From: Pontibacter cellulosilyticus
GTDB lineage: Bacteria; Bacteroidota; Bacteroidia; Cytophagales; Hymenobacteraceae
Length of the DNA: 64,000 nt
NCBI RefSeq assembly: GCF_014306105.1
Contig: NZ_JACRVF010000001.1
Coordinates: 946,413 to 1,010,412 of the forward strand
Direction: 5' to 3'
The position numbers were made by a program, and so were the translations under genes. The notes under the pieces were generated by a model. That model did no database searches. It saw only the letters and a program-made list of their open reading frames with translations, and was not told where the DNA came from. Of this stretch, positions 1 to 9,279 are shown one piece after another. The number at the start of each line of letters is the position of its first letter. Within the stretch, counting starts at the first letter, position 1.

Positions 1-1
1 T

Positions 2-550
2 ACGCCTTTGCCGGGTGTGGCTGTAACGATAAAAGGAACTACATCCGGCGTTGCCACAGATGCAGACGGCAACTTTACCATCAACCTTCCGAAAGACAAT
101 GCTACGCTGGCCTTCAGCTTTATTGGGTTTGAGCGCGAAGAGAAAACGGTGAGTGCAAACACCCAGAATCTTAAAGTAAACCTGAAGGAAGACACAAGAT
201 CATTGAGCGAAGTGGTGGTTACAGGTTATGGTACGGCAAAGGCGCAGCCTCCTGTTATTGTTGCGGCTAAACCGGTTGTGGGGATACGTGCCTACAAGCA
301 ATACTTAGAAAAGAACATACGCTATACTTCGGAATCAGAAAAAGGTCGTGTGGTGGTGCAGGCAACAGTTTCGCCTACGGGAGTGCTACAAAACCTGCAG
401 GTTGTAAAAAGCCTGTGCCCCGCTTGTGATGCCGAGGCCCTGCGTTTAGTAAAAGAGAGCCCACGCTGGAAACCAGCCACAAGAGACGGAAACGCAACAG
501 AACAGCAGGTTAAAATAACTATTCGGTTTAAACCTAAAAGCAGCAACTAA
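2..550 (+). CDS. Partial carboxypeptidase-regulatory-like / TonB C-terminal domain protein (5' end outside window)
   Basis: The reading frame is open to the left edge, so the start lies upstream. The visible part begins inside a carboxypeptidase-D regulatory-like beta-sandwich (PLPGVAVTIKGT...TDADGNFTI), which continues to SEVVVTGYG, a signature shared with SusC-type receptors. After a short linker comes a TonB C-terminal-like domain over roughly the last 90 residues (YLEKNIRY, GRVVVQATVSPTGVLQ, ALRLVKESPRWKPA, VKITIRFKP). Such fusions are usually periplasmic or envelope proteins of Bacteroidetes, sometimes with an upstream M56/BlaR1 membrane peptidase module, which cannot be checked here. 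An internal TTG near base 8 is not a credible start because it cuts the domain. The next gene begins directly after the stop codon (TAAATG), suggesting co-transcription. Confidence 0.8.
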   Translation, partial: TPLPGVAVTIKGTTSGVATDADGNFTINLPKDNATLAFSFIGFEREEKTVSANTQNLKVNLKEDTRSLSEVVVTGYGTAKAQPPVIVAAKPVVGIRAYKQYLEKNIRYTSESEKGRVVVQATVSPTGVLQNLQVVKSLCPACDAEALRLVKESPRWKPATRDGNATEQQVKITIRFKPKSSN

Positions 551-1177
551 ATGGCACCACACCTGAAAAAGGAATGGGAACAATTGTGCGGTAAGTATAC
601 TTCTGATACAGCGTTAATAGACACGCTTTGGGAGGAACTCGAGCAGGCCTATACTTCGGAGGGCAGGCACTACCATAACCTGGCGCATATTGCCTATATG
701 CTGGAGTTGGCTGAAAAGTATAAGCAGGAGCACCTGAAGTATGACCCGCTGCTTTTTGCTATCTTTTACCACGACATCATCTACAGCCCAACCCGCTCCG
801 ACAACGAAGAAAGAAGCGCTGAACTGGCCAGAGAACGCCTCAACCGCATTGGCCTGCCTTCAGCCGATATCACCTTTATTAAGGAAATGATTCTGGCCAC
901 CAAATCACATCGGCCACAGCATAACGAGACTACAAACTTTCTGCTGGACCTGGACCTGGCTATACTTGGCACAGGCTGGCAAAAGTATAATGTGTACCGG
1001 GAGGCAGTGCGAAAAGAGTACAGCGTGTATCCGGATGCAGTTTACAAGTCTGGCCGAAAGTCTGTTTTACAGCGTTTCCTGGCGCAGCCCCAAATTTTCA
1101 AAACAGAACTCTTCCGGGATAGGCTGGAGTTGCGAGCAAGAGAAAACCTGCGCATGGAACTGGACCTGCTGGTGTAG
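551..1177 (+). CDS. Predicted HD-superfamily metal-dependent phosphohydrolase (COG4339-like)
   Basis: A 208-residue soluble protein. The motif RHYHNLAHIAYML near residue 39 and FYHDIIY near residue 73 provide the spaced histidines and the HD pair expected of a metal-dependent HD phosphohydrolase. A later NEERSAELAR helix and the DLDLAILG segment match the small bacterial family usually annotated as predicted metal-dependent HD phosphohydrolase. The substrate is unknown. The ATG directly abuts the stop codon of the preceding TonB-like gene, so the two are probably co-transcribed, but no functional link is obvious. Family membership is confident from the motifs; the physiological role is not known. 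Confidence 0.85.
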   Translation: MAPHLKKEWEQLCGKYTSDTALIDTLWEELEQAYTSEGRHYHNLAHIAYMLELAEKYKQEHLKYDPLLFAIFYHDIIYSPTRSDNEERSAELARERLNRIGLPSADITFIKEMILATKSHRPQHNETTNFLLDLDLAILGTGWQKYNVYREAVRKEYSVYPDAVYKSGRKSVLQRFLAQPQIFKTELFRDRLELRARENLRMELDLLV

Positions 1178-1300
1178 TAACTGCTCTCCAGCTTTTTTTC
1201 TGCAGATTAGGCGAGGAAGAAACCCCTCCCTGTTACTTCCAAAAGCACGATTTTTTGCTTAGCTTGAACAGAAGTGTTACCTGGCGCCGTATCAAACTGT

Positions 1301-2029
1301 ATGAATCGTAAAGAATTGCTTCCTATTCAACTGTTCCCCTTAGGCGAGAAAGCTGTTTTGCTGCAGTTTGAGGAAGAAGTATCGGAGCATACGCACGCGA
1401 AGATACAGGCCGTGGCAAGATACTTAGACCTCCATCCCACTCCGGGTATGATCGAATATGTGCCAGCTTATACTACCCTTACCGTTTACTACGATCCCTG
1501 GTTGCTCAGCGAGAAAGGCAAAATTGACCCATACGATAAAATTGTAACGATGCTGCAGGAGGTGCTCTCTAAAGCAAAAGAGCAAAAAACAGACAAACGT
1601 ACACCAGTAGAAATACCCGTGTGCTATGGTGGCGACTTTGGGCCAGATTTGCAGGAAGTGGCAGAGTATAACAACTTAAGCACAGAAAATGTGATCGAGC
1701 TGCACAGTAAAAATACGTACCTCGTGCACATGATTGGCTTTGCTCCCGGCTTCCCGTACCTGGGTGGTATGGACAAACGCATTGCAACACCGCGTAAAAA
1801 GGAGCCAAGAACCATGATACCCAAGGGATCTGTAGGCATAGCAGGTGAACAAACAGGTATCTACCCCATCGAAACTCCCGGCGGATGGCAATTGATAGGG
1901 CGCACACCCCTGGTGCTTTTTGACCCGGAGCGGGAACAGCCAAGCTTACTTAAAGCCGGTGATCAGGTTAAATTTGTTCCTGTCTCTGAAAAGGAATTCC
2001 AAAAGCAGGTAAAGCAATATGAGCATTAA
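1301..2029 (+). CDS. pxpB: 5-oxoprolinase subunit PxpB (KipI family)
   Basis: With PxpA and PxpC this forms the ATP-dependent 5-oxoprolinase that opens the pyroglutamate ring to glutamate and removes a damage product of glutamine and glutathione metabolism. Diagnostic segments are FPLGEKAVLLQF near the N-terminus, GFAPGFPYLGG in the middle and GSVGIAGEQTGIYPIETPGGW towards the C-terminus. The ATG at 1301 gives 242 residues, the usual length. An in-frame GTG at 1274 would add nine unconserved residues and is less likely. No clear Shine-Dalgarno sequence precedes either start. The gene overlaps pxpC by 11 bases, and pxpC overlaps pxpA, so this is a translationally coupled operon. Confidence 0.93.
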   Translation: MNRKELLPIQLFPLGEKAVLLQFEEEVSEHTHAKIQAVARYLDLHPTPGMIEYVPAYTTLTVYYDPWLLSEKGKIDPYDKIVTMLQEVLSKAKEQKTDKRTPVEIPVCYGGDFGPDLQEVAEYNNLSTENVIELHSKNTYLVHMIGFAPGFPYLGGMDKRIATPRKKEPRTMIPKGSVGIAGEQTGIYPIETPGGWQLIGRTPLVLFDPEREQPSLLKAGDQVKFVPVSEKEFQKQVKQYEH

Positions 2030-3032
2030 GGTAGTTAAACCCGGCCTGCTTACAACCATACAGGACCTTGGCAGGCAGGGCCATCAGCAGGAAGGAGTTA
2101 TTGTGAGCGGCGCCATGGATACGTTTGCCATGCGCATTGCCAACCTGCTGGTGAGTAACCCGGAAAATACTGCCACGCTGGAGGCCACGCTGCAAGGCCC
2201 TACTTTATACTTTGAGCAGGACCAGTTAATTGCGCTGACCGGTGCCGACATGGCAGCAAGTATAAACGGAAAACCGGTGCGCATGTGGCGGCCTTTGCTG
2301 GTAAGAGGCGGCAGCACCCTTACCTTTAAAACAGCCCGGGAAGGCTGCCGCTGTTACATTGCTGTTTCCGGAGGAATGAATGTGCCAAAGGTGATGGGCA
2401 GTGCCGCAACTTATCTGCGGGCTGGTTTTGGCGGCTACCACGGCAGAGCATTGCAGGCAGATGACGTTATACACTGCCGAAAGTATAACGAAACAGATGC
2501 CGCAGCACTTTCGGCACGGCTCTCTGACGAAGCTATAGGAGAATGGTTTGCGCAGCCCAACTGGACGCTGGAGCCACAGCCTTATATGGTGTACGAAGAG
2601 CAGCCGGTAATACGAGCCATGCGCGGCATAGAGTACGAACTGTTTGATGAAACTAGCCAGGAAGGATTTTGGCAGCATATATTCCAGGTAACTCCGCAAT
2701 CCGACAGAATGGGCTACCGCTTGCTTGGCCAGATGCTACAGTTGCAGGAACCGAAAGAGTTGCTATCGAGTGCTGTTACCTTTGGAACAGTGCAGGTACC
2801 GCCACAAGGAATGCCTATTATACTTATGGCAGATCACCAGACTACTGGCGGCTACCCCCGCATTGCACAGGTAATTGCTGCCGATTTGCCTAAACTGGCA
2901 CAAGTACAGCCGGGAAAAAATATTCAGTTTAAAGAAGTAAGTTTACAGGAGGCAAACGCATTCTACCTGAAGCAGGAAATGGACCTGGAACAACTTAAAA
3001 GCGCTATCAGCCTTAAACTAAACACCACATGA
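2019..3032 (+). CDS. pxpC: 5-oxoprolinase subunit PxpC (KipA family)
   Basis: A 337-residue biotin-dependent-carboxyltransferase-like protein and partner of PxpB in the bacterial 5-oxoprolinase. The N-terminal signature [15 protein letters not shown], followed by [18 protein letters not shown], is typical of KipA/Pxp[32 protein letters not shown] and the C-terminal [18 protein letters not shown] are also family hallmarks. The ATG lies inside the end of pxpB (11-base overlap) and the stop overlaps the pxpA start by four bases. Translational coupling of the three subunits is therefore likely. In Bacillus the homologous KipI/KipA pair was first studied as a sporulation kinase inhibitor and anti-inhibitor; no such kinase is nearby here. 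Confidence 0.93.
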   Translation: MSIKVVKPGLLTTIQDLGRQGHQQEGVIVSGAMDTFAMRIANLLVSNPENTATLEATLQGPTLYFEQDQLIALTGADMAASINGKPVRMWRPLLVRGGSTLTFKTAREGCRCYIAVSGGMNVPKVMGSAATYLRAGFGGYHGRALQADDVIHCRKYNETDAAALSARLSDEAIGEWFAQPNWTLEPQPYMVYEEQPVIRAMRGIEYELFDETSQEGFWQHIFQVTPQSDRMGYRLLGQMLQLQEPKELLSSAVTFGTVQVPPQGMPIILMADHQTTGGYPRIAQVIAADLPKLAQVQPGKNIQFKEVSLQEANAFYLKQEMDLEQLKSAISLKLNTT

Positions 3033-3805
3033 AACCACTCTCCGTTGAGCCGCTTGCAGTAGATCTGAACTGCGATATGGGCGAAAGCTTTGGGGCTTAT
3101 AAAATCGGAAACGACGAAGCCATACTTCCTTTCATCACCTCGGCCAACATTGCCTGCGGCTACCACGCCGGCGACCCTATGGTGATGCAACGCACAGTGC
3201 AGCTGGCGCTGCAGCACAAGGTAGCCGTTGGTGCACACCCCGGTTTACCAGATCTGGTTGGCTTTGGAAGAAGAGAAATGGCAGTTAGTGCTGCTGAAGT
3301 ATATGCTATGGTGGTGTACCAGATTGGCGCCTTACAAGCTATTGCAAAAGCAGAGGGCGCAGCTTTGCACCATGTAAAACCGCACGGCGCACTCTACAAC
3401 ATGGCTGCTGTAAACCCACAACTGGCGCAGGCTATAGCTGAGGCTGTTTATAAAGTTTGTCCGGAGGCAGTGCTGTACGGTTTGGCAGGCAGTACACTGA
3501 TAGATGCGGGAAAGGCTGTTGGCATCAGAACAGCCAACGAGGTTTTTGCAGACCGCACCTACCAACAGGACGGTACCCTTACCTCACGCAGGCAACCCGA
3601 TGCACTTATCACAGACCCGAACAAAGCAGTACAGCAAGTGGTACGGATGGTGAAGGAGAATAAGGTAAAATCGCAGCAGCAGAAAGATGTAAGTATACAG
3701 GCTGATACCGTCTGTATCCACGGCGATGGCTCCCATGCGCTGGAATTCGCAAAATTCATCAACGAAACGCTTACAAAAGAAAATATTCAGCTAAAGGCAG
3801 TATAG
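3029..3805 (+). CDS. pxpA: 5-oxoprolinase subunit PxpA (LamB/YcsF family)
   Basis: A 258-residue polysaccharide-deacetylase-fold protein, the third subunit of the ATP-dependent 5-oxoprolinase. The LamB/YcsF signature [12 protein letters not shown] at residues 11-22 is followed by [27 protein letters not shown] and VKPHGALYN, all strongly conserved. [22 protein letters not shown] and [10 protein letters not shown] complete the pattern. Start and stop overlap or touch both neighbours (four-base overlap upstream, permease two bases downstream). The enzyme genes and the transporter therefore form one unit, most simply read as uptake plus hydrolysis of 5-oxoproline. Confidence 0.95.
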   Translation: MKPLSVEPLAVDLNCDMGESFGAYKIGNDEAILPFITSANIACGYHAGDPMVMQRTVQLALQHKVAVGAHPGLPDLVGFGRREMAVSAAEVYAMVVYQIGALQAIAKAEGAALHHVKPHGALYNMAAVNPQLAQAIAEAVYKVCPEAVLYGLAGSTLIDAGKAVGIRTANEVFADRTYQQDGTLTSRRQPDALITDPNKAVQQVVRMVKENKVKSQQQKDVSIQADTVCIHGDGSHALEFAKFINETLTKENIQLKAV

Positions 3806-3807
3806 GC

Positions 3808-4998
3808 ATGTTCAAAAACAAAAACTGGGGCGTACTGCTGGGTGCGGCCTTCCTGATGGCTACCTCTGCTGTAGGCCCCGGCTTCCTGACCCAAACAACT
3901 GTATTTACCCAGGCTTTAGGTGCAAGTTTCGGCTTTGTTATACTTGCCTCCATCATCCTGGACATTGGTGCGCAGCTAAACGTGTGGCGGGTTATTGCAG
4001 TGTCGGAAAAACGTGCCCAGGAAATTGCCAATATGGTGCTGCCAGGTCTAGGAATCTTTATTTCTGTGTTGATCGTGCTGGGCGGCTTCGCATTTAACAT
4101 AGGCAATGTAGGTGGTGCAGGCCTTGGGTTTAATGTTTTGTTCGGTATGAGTGCAGAGGCCGGTGCCATACTGGCTGCAGCTATTGCCATAGGTATTTTC
4201 CTGGTGCGGGAGGCAAAGAAAGTAATGGACAGGTTTGCACAAATTATGGGCCTTCTCCTGATCCTGCTGATGGTGTACGTGGCATTTACTTCTGCTCCTC
4301 CCCTTGCCGAGGCTGCTGTTAAAACCATACTTCCGGATGAGATCAGTTTCACAGCGATTATCACATTGGTGGGTGGTACAGTGGGTGGTTACATTACTTT
4401 TGCCGGAGGCCACCGGTTATTAGATGCCGGCATTAAGGGCAAAGCATCGTTGCCCGAAGTTACAAACAGCGCTGTGTCAGGCATCACTATCGCCTCCGTT
4501 ATCAGAATCTTCTTGTTTCTAGCGGCATTGGGCGTGGTAAGCAAAGGTTTGATACTCGACGAGAGTAACCCGCCTGCCTCTGTTTTTCAGTTGGCGGCAG
4601 GCAATGTAGGGTATAAGATTTTCGGGGTAGTCATGCTTTCGGCGGCAATCACTTCTGTTATCGGGTCGGCTTATACTTCCGTGTCCTTTATAAAGTCCTT
4701 TAAACCTGCCTTTGAGAAGTATGAGAACTGGCTGATAATCGGGTTTATACTTATCTCTACCATAATTTTTGTAACCATTGGCCGGCCGGTGCACCTGCTT
4801 ATACTTGCTGGTGCTCTTAACGGGCTTATCCTTCCAATAACCTTAGGAACTATACTTTGGGCAGCCCATAAAAGCAAAATTGTAGGCGACTATAAACATC
4901 CGATTATACTTACTGTTTTCGGCCTGTTTGTGGTGCTGGTTATGGCCTGGATGGGCGGCTATACATTGGTGGAGCAATTGCCGGCTTTGTTTAACTAG
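3808..4998 (+). CDS. NRAMP-related permease (YcsG-like), probably linked to 5-oxoproline use
   Basis: A 396-residue integral membrane protein with about eleven hydrophobic segments. TM1 reads TSAVGPGFLTQTT and the mid-protein segment reads LVGGTVGGYITFAGGHRLLDAG. This matches the NRAMP-like permeases that accompany kipI/kipA/ycsF genes in many bacteria (YcsG in Bacillus). The DPGN metal-binding motif of true manganese/iron NRAMP transporters is absent from TM1, which argues against transition-metal transport. From its place at the end of the pxpBCA operon I infer that it carries 5-oxoproline or a related compound; the sequence alone does not prove this. It converges on the DUF4268 gene with only 12 bases between, and I see no hairpin there. 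Confidence 0.8.
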   Translation: MFKNKNWGVLLGAAFLMATSAVGPGFLTQTTVFTQALGASFGFVILASIILDIGAQLNVWRVIAVSEKRAQEIANMVLPGLGIFISVLIVLGGFAFNIGNVGGAGLGFNVLFGMSAEAGAILAAAIAIGIFLVREAKKVMDRFAQIMGLLLILLMVYVAFTSAPPLAEAAVKTILPDEISFTAIITLVGGTVGGYITFAGGHRLLDAGIKGKASLPEVTNSAVSGITIASVIRIFLFLAALGVVSKGLILDESNPPASVFQLAAGNVGYKIFGVVMLSAAITSVIGSAYTSVSFIKSFKPAFEKYENWLIIGFILISTIIFVTIGRPVHLLILAGALNGLILPITLGTILWAAHKSKIVGDYKHPIILTVFGLFVVLVMAWMGGYTLVEQLPALFN

Positions 4999-5010
4999 AG
5001 AAGACAGCTA

Positions 5011-5475
5011 CTAGTCACGTAGCTCATCAAAGCTATACTTGGCGCCACTCCAGAAATCGTCGAGGGCAATGATGCGGGGCTTGAAAAAGGAGATAAGGGC
5101 TGGCCAGTCATTCTGATTAAAAACACTTACGCCGGGAAGTTCTTTGTAAATCCTGCTGATCGTTTTTCCCTCGCTGTTGGTGGTGTGCAGATCCCACTCC
5201 CACTCCTCTCCCACATACTCGTGCAGCAGGCTCTTCAGCTCCAGAAACTGCTCAAAAAAGAGCTCCTGAATCTCCGGGTCCGGATGCGTGATTTCGATGC
5301 CAATGGATGCAACTTTCTTTTCGGCCTGCATCCGGAAATATACATGCTTAAGCCCTGTTTTATAGTTAGCCCAGTTTATCTTGTAGCCATCAGCAGACGG
5401 GTGTGGCGCAATATATTGCCCAAAAGCTGTCCAGAATGCCTGCCGTAGTTGTGATGCCTGCTCGCGTGTGTACAT
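5011..5475 (-). CDS. DUF4268 domain-containing protein
   Basis: A 154-residue soluble protein that is acidic and rich in aromatic residues. The start MYTREQASQLRQAFWTAFG, the segment INWANYKTGLKHVYFRM, and the late FNQNDWPALISFFKPRI match the DUF4268 family common in Bacteroidetes. The family has no established function, though related folds occur in nuclease-like domains of larger proteins. Convergent with the permease gene and separated from the next minus-strand gene by about 80 bases, so it may be transcribed alone. Confidence 0.8.
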   Translation of the reverse strand: MYTREQASQLRQAFWTAFGQYIAPHPSADGYKINWANYKTGLKHVYFRMQAEKKVASIGIEITHPDPEIQELFFEQFLELKSLLHEYVGEEWEWDLHTTNSEGKTISRIYKELPGVSVFNQNDWPALISFFKPRIIALDDFWSGAKYSFDELRD

Positions 5476-5553
5476 GTATTTATACTTTGGCCGCTTAATT
5501 CATACTTCTGCCAGCTGTTTACGAAACTGTTCACTGAAGTATGGCAAAAACAT

Positions 5554-6141
5554 TTACTTCTCTTGTACCTGATCTATGGTTTTGCGCTTTTTGTCTTTAA
5601 CCTCTTTAAAGTAACTTGGAGTTAAACCCGTTACTTTCTTAAACTGGTTTGATAAATGCGCCACGCTGCTGTAGCCAAGTTTATAAGCAATCTCTTTCAG
5701 GCTAAGCTCATTGTACACCAGAAGCTCTTTTACCCTCTCTATCCGCTGCAGGATCAGGTATTTTTCGATGGTGATGCCTTCATGTGCCGAGAAAAGTGAG
5801 CTCAGGTAGCTATACTCCATACCCAGTTTATCAGCCAGGTAATCAGACGTATTAATATGCAGGTCTGCCTCGCCCTGGCGGTGCACCAGTTCGATAATTG
5901 CTAGTTTTATCTGTTCAATTAGCTGGGTTTTACGGTCATCGAGCAATTCAAAACCGCTTGCTGTAAGTGCTTCTCTTATCCTGTTAATATCGAAGTTATT
6001 ATCAGCACTGCTGATCTCGGCCTCCCCTAGCGATACCTTTAACACCTGGTAGCCCAGTTGCTCCAGTTCTTCGGTAACTACACGGTTGCAGCGTGCACAA
6101 ACCATGTTTTTGATATGCAGTTTTAGTGTTGCCATAGCCAT
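5554..6141 (-). CDS. AraC-family transcriptional regulator with N-terminal CxxC (HMA-like) domain
   Basis: 195 residues. The first 70 or so residues (LKLHIKNMVCARCNRVVTEELEQLGY, then VSLGEAEIS) look like a small ferredoxin-like heavy-metal-associated domain with a CxxC pair. The C-terminal half is an AraC/HTH_18 DNA-binding domain: DYLADKLGMEYSYLSSLFS is the first helix-turn-helix and SLKEIAYKLGYSSVAHLSNQFKKVTGLTPSYFK is the second, with its signature. This arrangement is common in Bacteroidetes; metal sensing is an inference from the CxxC. Two in-frame ATGs six bases apart (6141 and 6135) are both possible starts. A TACCTTTG box lies just upstream on the minus strand. Confidence 0.85.
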   Translation of the reverse strand: MAMATLKLHIKNMVCARCNRVVTEELEQLGYQVLKVSLGEAEISSADNNFDINRIREALTASGFELLDDRKTQLIEQIKLAIIELVHRQGEADLHINTSDYLADKLGMEYSYLSSLFSAHEGITIEKYLILQRIERVKELLVYNELSLKEIAYKLGYSSVAHLSNQFKKVTGLTPSYFKEVKDKKRKTIDQVQEK

Positions 6142-6491
6142 TCGCTTTCATGCAAAGGTAAATAACTCTGCTAAGGGATAAACACCATCAACAGCAATTT
6201 TATTCGCTGCAGTAGTAGAAGCGGTCTGTTCAAAGCTTTGACTTTTAAACACCAGCTAATCAACCTCATACATTTAGTACAATTTCAATATTGGTATTGA
6301 TTTAAGATCTTGAGTCACTGACTTGAAAGCAATGATGATTTTTTTTATTTAATTTCAGAGAATTTTATATTGCTGAAAGTTGTATACAGGTAAAGTTTAC
6401 TGCCTATACTGTACCTTGGGTATAACTTATGTACTATTTGCGCCAACCGAAACAGACTTATTACAAATAATTTTATAGTAATATTATTAAT
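6142..6491. other. 350-base AT-rich intergenic region between divergent regulator and histidine kinase genes
   Basis: The gap holds the presumed divergent promoters of the AraC-type gene (minus) and the sensor kinase (plus). Apart from the TACCTTTG box near the minus-strand start I see no open reading frame, tRNA or strong hairpin. The last 150 bases before the kinase are very AT-rich, ending in runs of AATAATTTTATAGTAATATTA that may be a promoter or an unstructured leader. Confidence 0.6.
6153..6160 (-). promoter_or_regulatory. Possible Bacteroidetes -7 box TACCTTTG for the AraC-type gene
   Basis: On the minus strand the sequence is TACCTTTG, a perfect match to the TAnnTTTG -7 consensus of Bacteroidetes primary-sigma promoters. 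It sits 12-18 bases before the two candidate ATGs, so the transcript would have a very short leader. No clear TTG -33 element is found at the right spacing, so this could be chance. Confidence 0.35.
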
Positions 6492-8678
6492 ATGAGTCTG
6501 TTACCCTCAGATTTTTACAGGCACTTACTTGTGAACAGCACCGATCTGCTAACTATTATCGGCGAAGACGGAATTTACAGGTATGTCGGAGAATCAATAG
6601 AACCTTGGTTGGGATTTAAACCGGAGGAGTTAGTAGGCACCTGTGCGTTTGACCTGGTCCACCCCGACGACCTTCCCATGATTCTGGAGGCTTTTCAGCA
6701 GATTGCAACCTGCGAAAAAATGCAGATTTCGCCTTTCCGGTACAAAACCAAGTATGACGGCTGGCGCTGGCTAGAGTGCACTGCATCCAACCAGGTACAC
6801 AACGAAAGTATAAGAGGGTATATCACCAACTCCCGCGATATTACTGAGACCATTGAAGAGAGGTCCAGAAAAGATTTGCACCAAGCTTACTACCAGTCGC
6901 TGTTCCAGGAGCACCCCGATGCTGTTTTTTCGCTAGATACCTACGGTTATTTTAAATCTGTAAACAAGCAGTTCTTCCAGATACTGAGCTATCCGGTTAA
7001 GGAAATGCTGCATGCACACTTCACAGAGTTTGTTCACCGCGAAGACATCAATAGATTACGTGACTTATTTCTCCAGACTGTAGCAGGCAAGTCGCACGCA
7101 ACTGAGCTCAAAGTGGTTGATGCGACGGGCAAGGTAAAAGTTACGCATATCACACTGTTGCCGGTTTACCTGAGAGGCACTGTAATTGGTGTGCAGGGCA
7201 TTGCCAAGGATATTACCGAAACAGTGTACGCACAGCAACTAATACGGGACCACTCGGAGCAATTAAGGAGAATTTTGGATAGTGTGGCCGAACCCTTCTT
7301 TGCACTGGATGCTGACTGGAAGTATACATTCGCCAACCAGGCTCACTGCAATTTCTTAGGTGTTACCCCAAGTTATTTAGAAGGCAAAAATATCTGGGAG
7401 CTTTACCCCCATATGGCGCGCACAGAGTTTTTCAGGAATTGCCACGAAGTTGTATTAAATGGAAAGCCAGCGTATCTGGAAGAGAATTATCCGTTAGATG
7501 ATAACATCACGCTCAGCTACAGTATTTTCCCATTTGAAGGGGGAATTGCCATTAGCTTTATTGATGTGACCGCCCAAATTGGTTTGAAGCGCGAAATGGA
7601 GAAACTTTCTTTGGTTGCCAGTAAAACCATTAACGGTGTAGTAATCATGAATCCTGATGGCAGTATAGAATGGGTAAACGATGGCTTTACACGTTTAACA
7701 GGATACAATAGAGAAGAAGTAATTGGTATTTGGCCAAGCAAACTACTACAAGGCGAAGACACCAATCCTGAAACCTCGAACTACATCCGCCAGAAATACC
7801 AGGAACAAGTATACTTTACCTCAGAAGTTCTAAACTATCGCAAAAGCGGAGAGCCGTATTGGGTTAACATAGATGTAACGCCTATTAAAAACGAAGAGAA
7901 CGAACTGGTAAATTATGTAGCCATCCAAACCGATATCACCGAAAAGAAAAAAGCGGAAGCAGAGCTCATTAAACTGGCAGACGACCTTTACAAGCAGAAC
8001 CTGAACCTACAACAGTTTACATACATCATATCACATAATCTGCGTGCACCGGTAGCTAATGCGCTAGGTTTGGCAAAACTGGTTAATAAAGTAGAATTAG
8101 GCTCCCCTCAGTTTAACTCTATACTAGAAAAACTAGAGCTTTCTATCTTCCAGCTCGACAATGTAATAAAAGATATAAACAACATTCTATCTGTGCGGGA
8201 TGCTAATAAAACGCTGCCTCGTGAAAAGGTAAACATACTTTCCATTATAAACGAGGTACTGCATCCTTTTCAGGATGAACTGCTGCTAAATAAGGCAAGT
8301 GTCAGGCTAAACGTAGACAGTAGCTTTGAAATGCTGTCAAATAAAGCGTACTTGTACAGTATTATACAGAACCTGGTATCGAATGCTATCAAATATCAAG
8401 CTCCTGAAAGGCCGCTGGAGTTAAGTATTTCTGTAGAAAAAGACACACGCGGATATGAGTTTAACGTAAGTGATAATGGCTTAGGAATGGAAATGCAGGT
8501 TGTAGAGAACCAGCTTTTCAAATTGTATAAGCGCTTTCATCCGAACACACACGGTAAAGGCATTGGTCTATTCCTAGTAAAGACGCAGGTTGAAACAATC
8601 GGCGGAAAAATTATCGTTAACAGTGCACCGGGTGTAGGCACAACATTTAAACTGCTTCTGGGAGCAAATCATGTATAA
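6492..8678 (+). CDS. Multi-PAS sensor histidine kinase
   Basis: A 728-residue cytoplasmic-looking kinase without an obvious signal peptide or membrane span. Four PAS-type sensor modules can be traced at about residues 8-125, 135-245, 255-365 and 370-490; typical phrases are IIGEDGIYRYVGESIEPWLG, HPDAVFSLDTYGYFKSVN, FFALDADWKYTFANQ and GVVIMNPDGSIEWVNDGF. The phospho-acceptor lies in IISHNLRAPVANALG near residue 515. The ATPase domain shows SIIQNLVSNAIKYQ (N box), SDNGLGM (G1), GKGIGLFLVKTQVETIGG (G2) and GVGTTF. The overlapping downstream receiver protein is its likely partner. The signal is unknown; soluble PAS kinases often sense redox, light or small ligands, but no cofactor motif is evident. 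Confidence 0.92.
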   Translation: MSLLPSDFYRHLLVNSTDLLTIIGEDGIYRYVGESIEPWLGFKPEELVGTCAFDLVHPDDLPMILEAFQQIATCEKMQISPFRYKTKYDGWRWLECTASNQVHNESIRGYITNSRDITETIEERSRKDLHQAYYQSLFQEHPDAVFSLDTYGYFKSVNKQFFQILSYPVKEMLHAHFTEFVHREDINRLRDLFLQTVAGKSHATELKVVDATGKVKVTHITLLPVYLRGTVIGVQGIAKDITETVYAQQLIRDHSEQLRRILDSVAEPFFALDADWKYTFANQAHCNFLGVTPSYLEGKNIWELYPHMARTEFFRNCHEVVLNGKPAYLEENYPLDDNITLSYSIFPFEGGIAISFIDVTAQIGLKREMEKLSLVASKTINGVVIMNPDGSIEWVNDGFTRLTGYNREEVIGIWPSKLLQGEDTNPETSNYIRQKYQEQVYFTSEVLNYRKSGEPYWVNIDVTPIKNEENELVNYVAIQTDITEKKKAEAELIKLADDLYKQNLNLQQFTYIISHNLRAPVANALGLAKLVNKVELGSPQFNSILEKLELSIFQLDNVIKDINNILSVRDANKTLPREKVNILSIINEVLHPFQDELLLNKASVRLNVDSSFEMLSNKAYLYSIIQNLVSNAIKYQAPERPLELSISVEKDTRGYEFNVSDNGLGMEMQVVENQLFKLYKRFHPNTHGKGIGLFLVKTQVETIGGKIIVNSAPGVGTTFKLLLGANHV

Positions 8679-9069
8679 CAAAGTACTTATCATCGACGAC
8701 GACGAGATCAGTATCTTCTTAACCGAAGCCGTACTGGATGTTGCCCAGTTTGCACGGGAATATGTAGGGTTTGCCTGCGCCAAAGAAGCGCTGCAGGAGT
8801 TAAATTTTATACTTGGTTCAGGTCAGTTCCACAAGCTTCCGGATGTTATATTCCTGGACCTGAACATGCCCTTTTTGAGCGGCTGGGATTTGCTCGATTC
8901 ACTAAAGCCTTTTGAGGAAATTATTCGCAACAGGTGCTATATATTTATACTTACCTCCTCGGTAAATGAAGATGAGGTTGAGAAAGCTGAAGACTATGGT
9001 CTTGTAACAGGCTTCATCCAAAAACCTCTGGAAGAGCATGCAATTGCAGGTATAGCCAAACGCAACTAA
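8671..9069 (+). CDS. Single-domain response regulator (CheY-like receiver)
   Basis: 132 residues comprising a receiver domain only. The acidic pocket is IIDDDE (residues 7-12), the phospho-acceptor Asp is in FLDLNMP (residue 63), the conserved Ser/Thr is in ILTSS and the Lys is in FIQKP. There is no DNA-binding or enzymatic output domain, so the signal must pass on by protein contact or phosphotransfer. The ATG overlaps the end of the PAS kinase gene by eight bases, implying translational coupling and a cognate pair. The last helix is short compared with many receivers but still inside the family range. Confidence 0.92.
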   Translation: MYNKVLIIDDDEISIFLTEAVLDVAQFAREYVGFACAKEALQELNFILGSGQFHKLPDVIFLDLNMPFLSGWDLLDSLKPFEEIIRNRCYIFILTSSVNEDEVEKAEDYGLVTGFIQKPLEEHAIAGIAKRN

Positions 9070-9279
9070 TATTTGTACTTTAACATCAATTACTACTATT
9101 TATACTTTGGCTTTAGTTAGCAGCTTAATGCATAGGCTAAAGGTATAAAATTAATAGGCACGGCATAGCTAGACAGCTCCGGAAACCTATACTTTTCTGT
9201 GCCGTTTGATAAAGTAAATGTAGCTTTTCCAAGAAAACAGATAATATGGAAAAGAGACGCGAAACATTAAACTACGACT

